Below the pieces are notes generated by a model. That model searched no databases. It had not been told where the DNA came from and saw only the letters and a program-made list of their open reading frames with translations. Positions 60,001-64,000 of a stretch of 64,000 nucleotides of DNA are shown one piece after another. Every line of letters begins with the position of its first letter. The first letter of the stretch is position 1. Made by a program: the position numbers and the translations under genes. Origin of the DNA: Cyanobacteria bacterium TGS_CYA1 (lineage in GTDB: Bacteria > Cyanobacteriota > Vampirovibrionia > Obscuribacterales > Obscuribacteraceae). The stretch covers positions 744,001 to 808,000 of the forward strand of contig JAHCIQ010000001.1 in NCBI GenBank assembly GCA_026129135.1. Reading direction: 5' to 3'.

Positions 60001-60192
60001 TATGATGGTGCGAAAGTCGTGCTCTTTGCCTTCCTGCTGGAAGCGCACGGCACCGCCCATGTCGTTGTGGTCGGTGAGAGCAAGAGCGCTCAAGCCAAGC
60101 TCTTTTGCGCGCACGACAAGGTCTTCGGGATTAGAGGCGCCGTTTAATAATGAAAAGGAGGAATGACAATGTAATTCGCTGTATTTAATCAA
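57073..60192 (-). CDS. dnaE2: Error-prone DNA polymerase DnaE2
   Basis: The 1039-residue polymerase of the C family has a PHP domain at the start (YSELHCHSSFSLLNGAS, LALTDHNDMGG). The palm catalytic Asp residues are in DEPPDIDLDIAH near 385. The DnaE2 middle (RHRSIHPGGFVL) and OB-fold end follow. It fits the shorter DnaE2/ImuC form rather than replicative DnaE. It copies damaged DNA together with ImuA and ImuB. Its start overlaps the imuB stop by 8 bp. Confidence 0.95.
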   Translation of the reverse strand: MIKYSELHCHSSFSLLNGASNPEDLVVRAKELGLSALALTDHNDMGGAVRFQQEGKEHDFRTIIGNEVTFYDDSHLILLAKDLNGYRNICRLISLARAQNERGEPRISYEQLAEHKSGLIALSGCPKGIIPTSLACDDTVAASNYAGKLREIFGEDFFLELWSHQLRQEEKLCRQMLELSKKLWIPWVVTNNVHYVHPEQRIIHDVLTCVRHRTTLAQAGRKLRPNGNWYMKSPQEMEYQWRENLEGIRNTQVITERCTFKLDDIKPMLKKFPFFNEGSEYNNNLLKDMVWSGAADRYTEITTRHKEQIEHELAMIAKLDVASFFLIMKDVIDYATAQGITVQGRGSAANSVVCYCLKITAVDPIKMDLLFERFLSEERDEPPDIDLDIAHQERERVLQYIYNKYGHTHAAMVCNVNCYRGKSALRDTARVLGFSQEKIDTLAKRAHFGEAKDAALALANGGLQESGLDPKDRRSRLLIKIMEGLNHLPRHRSIHPGGFVLTKDPIGSIVPVEPAQMDNRTVIQWEKDDTNLIGMIKIDFLALGMLTMIQNAVKLIRNHYGQEIDLGQLDMHDQNIYQMLARADTVGLFQVESRAQMSILPKLKPSCFYDIVVSVAIVRPGPIQGNIVHPYVRRRNGLEEVTYVHPIVEPILKRTLGVPLFQEQGMRLAIVAAGLTPKEADWLRIVMSHKRSLSKMQILCEKLANGMRKNGFSEEAIETITFQLQAFAHYGFPESHAASFALITYASAFLKRYYPAAFFCAIMNAQPMGFYSPDVLMRDAKRHGVRVLSPDLSKSIWDCTLDDDLTLQIGLRYVQGLGSRAQSALEFAWETGGPFKSIEDVVRRSGLPPKALRILAEAGTFDNFLPQSENIDRRQALWTVLALLKDKNANSFITRKDDTMIPMTGFEKVVADYKTLNLTTDNHPMVFCRDWANRKDVLSCKQLTESEPDTIIKVAGAVICRQKPSTAKGFVFLTLEDETGMANIIVKPSVFKKSRVEIMTASFLVVQGKLQLEKTVLNVIATKITVVSPGLVMPSHDFY

Positions 60193-61765
60193 AGAAATAT
60201 TCTATAAACCATTTATTGTTGCGGTGATTGTGCACCAGTAGAAACATGCTTTCTATGCTTGCTGCTACGTAGTAAGATTTGCCGATATTTTCTTCCCACC
60301 ATTTGCCTGAGAGATAATCGGGCGAGCTCAAGCTCTGGATTTTGTGCCATTGTTGTTGGTAATAAACGGCTTGGGGACGAGGAATCTCGCCTGGAATATC
60401 GGGATTTGTGTTTGCGTCTAGTTTCACCATTACGGGTGCTGCGTTGGGATTTTTTCTCATTACGAGTCCAGCGCCATTTTTAGTGAATTGTTTTAGGTAA
60501 GTTTTGTCTGGTGTAAGCAAATTTCCCGATGCTTGTTTTTGTAAAACAGGCATCCAGGCTCCAGCTTGATCCGGAAAATACTGATCGTTTGAAATTGGCT
60601 TTACCACAGTGTTTTCGCCAAGGCGCGAAATGACTTTTTGCAAAAGAAGCAAAAGGTCGTTTGAAATTATTTCGCTTGTATCGTCGTCGTTGTCGTAGGG
60701 CAAAACCTGTTCTTGTCTCCACGACTCGGGCGAAAACCGCACTACGTCTACTTTGATTTTGGTGAATTCGCGTGCTAGTGGTTTTTTGTTGAGCGATAAT
60801 TTGATGACTTGTTGCAAAAATCCGGAATGATTGGAGGGGCGAATGAGCTTGATATCGCGCTCGTCGAAAATAGTATCGTCTCCATAAAATGAGACTATGA
60901 GCCGTTCTGCGCGTAAGGCGTTATTTTTCAAATCGTCTGTGAGTTTGGTGAGCAGGCCGCTCAAAACCAGGCTGACTTCATTCAGGCTTGAGGCAGGATA
61001 ATTGAGGTCGCAAGTGGCAGCAAAAGATTTTTCAAGTGGCGGCAATGATAACAAAGTATCGTCTATGCCTTGAGCCATTTTCCAGGCTTTGATTCCTTCT
61101 GGACCAAAACGCTCGAGTATGGACTCGCAAGGAAATGCAGCCAGTTGCTGCATAGACTTTATGCCTAGAGTAGAAAAGTCTGCAAGTAGCTCTTTGGAGG
61201 CGGGAAGATAATGAACCGGCTGTCGCGCAAGAAAAGTAGTAGTTTTATTGGGTGCGACAATATGATAGAACTGATTCTTGACCCTGGTTGCCACCATTGC
61301 TGGGAAAGCACTATTGGCGATGCCAAGATGCTTGTGCGTGTATCCAAGCCTGTGTATTGCTTTTAGAACTGAAGCACAGAATTTGTCTTCGCCGCCAAGC
61401 AGCTTCAAGCCTGATGCATCAAGCAAAAATATGCCTGAATCAACGGGACCAAAAACATTTATCTTAGGGGAATGGGCAAGAAGAGCCTGGATAATTTCAG
61501 AGCAAGCTTGTTCGTATAAGAAATTATCCGGCTTTCTCCAGGATATGTTGGAGCGAAGCGAGCAAGCTTGCGAAAGCTTGATGCCCGGCGCGATTTCTTG
61601 CTTGCTTGCCGAATAAGAGCACATGGCAATCTTTTGTTGGTAAACACTTGAATTTGTATTTTTTCCTTCTAGTAGGACCCAGGGAGTTTTGCTAAGTTCG
61701 GGCTCACGCTTCTCGTGAACGGCGATCGCAAATCTGGGGATGCGTAAACAAGCAATTCGATTCAT
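60185..61765 (-). CDS. imuB: ImuB, Y-family-like polymerase accessory protein
   Basis: The 526-residue product starts with IACLRIPRFAIAV in place of the DFDAYFASVE-type catalytic start of Y-family polymerases. The second acid region is SGIFLLDASGLKLLGG. This agrees with ImuB proteins, which lack catalytic acids and act as the beta-clamp hub for DnaE2 and ImuA. The start region overlaps imuA by 62 bp in a different frame. The middle has the little-finger type region typical of the family. Confidence 0.9.
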   Translation of the reverse strand: MNRIACLRIPRFAIAVHEKREPELSKTPWVLLEGKNTNSSVYQQKIAMCSYSASKQEIAPGIKLSQACSLRSNISWRKPDNFLYEQACSEIIQALLAHSPKINVFGPVDSGIFLLDASGLKLLGGEDKFCASVLKAIHRLGYTHKHLGIANSAFPAMVATRVKNQFYHIVAPNKTTTFLARQPVHYLPASKELLADFSTLGIKSMQQLAAFPCESILERFGPEGIKAWKMAQGIDDTLLSLPPLEKSFAATCDLNYPASSLNEVSLVLSGLLTKLTDDLKNNALRAERLIVSFYGDDTIFDERDIKLIRPSNHSGFLQQVIKLSLNKKPLAREFTKIKVDVVRFSPESWRQEQVLPYDNDDDTSEIISNDLLLLLQKVISRLGENTVVKPISNDQYFPDQAGAWMPVLQKQASGNLLTPDKTYLKQFTKNGAGLVMRKNPNAAPVMVKLDANTNPDIPGEIPRPQAVYYQQQWHKIQSLSSPDYLSGKWWEENIGKSYYVAASIESMFLLVHNHRNNKWFIEYFFD

Positions 61766-62438
61766 CCAGACTTACTGCCACCTCCGTTTGCGTAGAAAGA
61801 CCGTTTTTGGTAATTGAACAAGCTATTTGCGGCTCGTGTAATTGAACACTTTGGATGTCCCACTGAAAGCCAAGTTGAATATTTCCTTGATTGTCTGCTT
61901 GTGAGCCAACCACAAGCAAAGCTGATTTTGAATTTTGCAATGCGCGTTGCAAACGCGAGTAAGAAAGCAAAGACAATTTTTGATTGGTGCCAAGATCCAT
62001 AATGACGATGTCGAACGCGCGCGAAGCCAAAAACAAGTCGACCACGCCTACATAATGATTGAGTGTTTTTACTTCGCCTGCATCTGGTCGCACGAACCAG
62101 AGTCTGTTGTGCTTGCAGTGATTTTCGTTGATATAAGCCCAGTCGTTTGCCATAAGCTGACCTTGCGTATCTATATAAACGATGTTGAAATTGGCTTCGC
62201 ACCATTTAGCCACTGCTTTGCGCAAAAGAGTAGTCTTGCCAGACGATCCCGGACCAACCCAGTGGGTGATTCGCTGGCGATTCAAGGCGCGCGGACTCAA
62301 GCAGGCATCTATTTTTTCGATGCCAGTCTGCCCGAATCCCGAAATTTCTGTTCCGCCCAGGTTTTCGCCATTAAGCCATAAGCCGGGGAAGCGTTCTTCC
62401 AGACTTTGCTTTAAGGCCAATACCTGCTGGGCTGTCAT
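61704..62438 (-). CDS. imuA: ImuA, RecA-like mutagenesis protein
   Basis: The 244-residue protein has a Walker A motif in GPGSSGKTTLLRKAV (about 62-76), a Walker B-like stretch (FDIVIMDLG) and a RecA-fold core. It is first in the imuA-imuB-dnaE2 order, as in many bacteria. ImuA inhibits RecA strand exchange and supports SOS mutagenesis in proteobacteria. A Shine-Dalgarno AAAGGA lies 8 bp before the ATG. A palindrome lies 43 bp upstream. Confidence 0.88.
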   Translation of the reverse strand: MTAQQVLALKQSLEERFPGLWLNGENLGGTEISGFGQTGIEKIDACLSPRALNRQRITHWVGPGSSGKTTLLRKAVAKWCEANFNIVYIDTQGQLMANDWAYINENHCKHNRLWFVRPDAGEVKTLNHYVGVVDLFLASRAFDIVIMDLGTNQKLSLLSYSRLQRALQNSKSALLVVGSQADNQGNIQLGFQWDIQSVQLHEPQIACSITKNGLSTQTEVAVSLDESNCLFTHPQICDRRSREA

Positions 62439-62480
62439 GGCGTATATCCTTTATATAGGTTTCGATTCACTACCTACCTT

Positions 62481-62498
62481 ACCATACAAGCGTATGGT
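62481..62498. promoter_or_regulatory. Candidate LexA-like operator of the imu operon
   Basis: ACCATACAAGCGTATGGT has perfect 7-bp arms with a 4-bp spacer, 43 bp before the imuA ATG. It does not match the known LexA boxes of Gram-positives, cyanobacteria or alphaproteobacteria. The location in an SOS-type cassette is the main support. Confidence 0.5.
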
Positions 62499-62583
62499 CC
62501 GCAAGGGAAATTAAACTATGCGCCGTTATCGAGCATATTAAGCTTATGATTAAAATAGCTACTTAGAGTTTTGGTTGAAGTAA

Positions 62584-62778
62584 ATGCCTAAGAGAAAAAA
62601 GCAATTGAAAACAGATACGAAACAAGTAAAAAGTCATTCCGCAGTTGAAAACAAAAAATCCCCCAAAATCAAGAAAACCTTATGTGGGTCGTTGAAAGGC
62701 AGCCTTACTTATATTGGTGACATAGTCAGTCCAGTTGGCGAAGATGATTGGGAAGCTGCGAATGACCAAACTAGTTGA
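62584..62778 (+). CDS. Antitoxin-like small protein without a toxin partner
   Basis: This encodes a 64-residue protein with a Lys-rich N-terminus (PKRKKQLKTDTKQVK) and a C-terminus LKGSLTYIGDIVSPVGEDDW then EA, reminiscent of small VapB-type antitoxins that end with a DWEA-like motif after a GSLxY strand. Its end overlaps the following lipoprotein gene by 17 bp, the usual position of a toxin gene, but the follower is not a toxin. It may be an orphan antitoxin or an unrelated small protein. Confidence 0.45.
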   Translation: MPKRKKQLKTDTKQVKSHSAVENKKSPKIKKTLCGSLKGSLTYIGDIVSPVGEDDWEAANDQTS

Positions 62779-64000
62779 GAAAATATTCTTTCTCGCCTTT
62801 TGTGTCATATTTTTGGCTTCTTGCAGTGAGCGAGAAAGAGGAGTTATCTGGTCGCCTAATGGCGAGCGCGCTATGGTGAATGGCTCGGATGGATTGAGAA
62901 TTTGTGATGAAAAGGGCAATATCAGCCCAGTAGTTTCGAAGAACGCCAAACTAATAGCTTGGACTCCAGATTCCAGGCAGTGTTATATCTGTCGCAGTGA
63001 AAGCGAAACTGATTGGAAAAATGTCAAAGCGATGCTTACACCTGCTCAGATTGAAATCTGTCGCAAAAATGCCGAGAAAGTTTTTGCATATTTGATGGAA
63101 TATAAAGACGATCTAGACGGCTTTGGTGCAAAGGTGGATGCCGACAAAGAGATAGATAGGCATTGGGTAGCGGAAAGTATTCTCTATTTAAAAGATGTGC
63201 ATGGTCCCGAGCTTAATGAGAAAGTTTATTTATGGAGGACCCTTAAACTTCCAAATGCAACATTCAATTTAATTGAACGATACGACTATCTAAATAATTC
63301 TCTGAAAAACCCTTTCGTAATCAGAAAGACTTATGATGGCGTCACCGATCTCAGTGCATCGCCTAATGGAAAGGCACTTGCTGTTGTAGAGTCTAGAGAA
63401 GGAAATAAACTCTATGTGGTTTCGATTGATGGTAAGAAGACCTTACTGGTTTCTTCCGATTGTAGCGAATATCCTGCATGGAGTTTTGACGGTGATTCGA
63501 TTTTCTATTTCGAAGGAGAGAAGCAAAAAGATTGTGAGTTTAGATCTGGAACATTGTGCAAAACAACAGTCATTTCTAAAACGGGTAAAATTTTGGACGA
63601 TAATGAACGCTCTAAGAAGCTGCTAACATCGATATTTCAGGCTAGTGATAGAGTTGAGCCGTTGCCAGACGATTCCGTGATTTTTACAAGTCGAAAATTT
63701 TCATTTCCAAACAAGTCTAGCGAAGAAAATTCGAAAATATTTTTTGCAAAATCAGATAGTGAAGAAATCGTGCAGCTAACTGAAGACAACCTGGAAGGAC
63801 TGGACTGGTTCAGACTTAGTCCCGACGGAAAAATACTTTTGCTTTATGATTCATCTGGACAAGTTGCTATTATGAACTTGCAGGATAGAAAACTGGAAAC
63901 GCTTTTGAGCAAGGAGCGCTCGCCAGGTGAATTCAAATTTTCGCCTAGTTGGAGAAGTGAATCCGAGATTTGTCTGGCTGTGAGATCAACCAATGAGATT
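62762..64000 (+). CDS. Lipoprotein with TolB/WD40-like propeller (partial at right edge)
   Basis: At least 413 residues are present and the gene runs off the right edge. A signal peptide ends at lipobox LASC (Cys21). The mature protein has propeller blades with repeated SPNGE/SPDGK-type turns: WSPNGERAMV, WTPDSRQCYI, ASPNGKALAV, WSFDGDSIFYF, LSPDGKILLL. Such proteins sit in the envelope and bind partners. The frame was read directly from the ATG at 62762. Confidence 0.75.
   Translation, partial: MTKLVEKIFFLAFCVIFLASCSERERGVIWSPNGERAMVNGSDGLRICDEKGNISPVVSKNAKLIAWTPDSRQCYICRSESETDWKNVKAMLTPAQIEICRKNAEKVFAYLMEYKDDLDGFGAKVDADKEIDRHWVAESILYLKDVHGPELNEKVYLWRTLKLPNATFNLIERYDYLNNSLKNPFVIRKTYDGVTDLSASPNGKALAVVESREGNKLYVVSIDGKKTLLVSSDCSEYPAWSFDGDSIFYFEGEKQKDCEFRSGTLCKTTVISKTGKILDDNERSKKLLTSIFQASDRVEPLPDDSVIFTSRKFSFPNKSSEENSKIFFAKSDSEEIVQLTEDNLEGLDWFRLSPDGKILLLYDSSGQVAIMNLQDRKLETLLSKERSPGEFKFSPSWRSESEICLAVRSTNEI

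Overview
The window is 64 kb of bacterial chromosome with moderate G+C. It is gene-dense, with many short same-strand operons whose genes overlap by 1-8 bp. No single marker fixes the taxon. The mix is a Gram-negative-type set of secreted TPR, NHL and lipoproteins, a MurG/MGDG-synthase-like glycosyltransferase, a class A penicillin-binding protein, DUF4388-like proteins and an imuA-imuB-dnaE2 cassette. I think this fits an environmental non-photosynthetic relative of cyanobacteria (Melainabacteria/Vampirovibrionia, Obscuribacterales-like). That placement is an inference from gene style, not proof.

Layout: 1-9.8 kb holds the start of a coiled-coil secreted protein (- strand), nanE, a rhomboid protease with a long cytosolic-type region, a large VIT/VWA-like membrane protein, a slipin, a DUF457-like membrane protein, a TPR/NHL protein and a PlsC-type acyltransferase. 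10-16.5 kb holds signalling or scaffold-like proteins (GspE-N-like, STAS/DUF4388-like, HEAT/LRV-like). 16.5-26.7 kb holds two thiolases, a SbcD-like protein with its metal-ligand residues lost beside a membrane-anchored SbcC/YhaN-like ATPase, a TPR protein and ligA. 26.8-33.1 kb holds an RDD protein, an SDR/SCP2-like protein, a PIN toxin-antitoxin pair, a phosphatase/class II aldolase operon and a zinc-ribbon/SH3 protein.

33.1-42.8 kb is an integrated genomic island. It is bounded by a 46-bp direct repeat of the 3' part of tRNA-Pro(UGG). It carries a P4-type tyrosine integrase at the right end, candidate arm-type sites at both ends, a broken second integrase, a 49-residue single YD-repeat peptide, a 1908-residue transglutaminase-like/RHS protein with a Cys-rich tail, and a convergent secreted protein. 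It is the clearest accessory region.

42.8-49.3 kb is a - strand operon: PBP1A, nupC, cstA (probable TTG start overlapping the nupC stop) and a PH-like membrane protein that ends 1 bp from attR. 49.4-57 kb holds a secreted protein, a lipoprotein plus glycosyltransferase pair, an ATP-grasp protein, and a cluster of three paralogues sharing an N-terminal Cys-rich domain. One of these has a tandem palindromic operator upstream. 57-62.5 kb is the imuA-imuB-dnaE2 mutagenesis operon with an 18-bp palindrome in its promoter region. The window ends with an orphan antitoxin-like gene overlapping a lipoprotein that runs off the end. No insertion sequences, CRISPR arrays or rRNA genes were seen.
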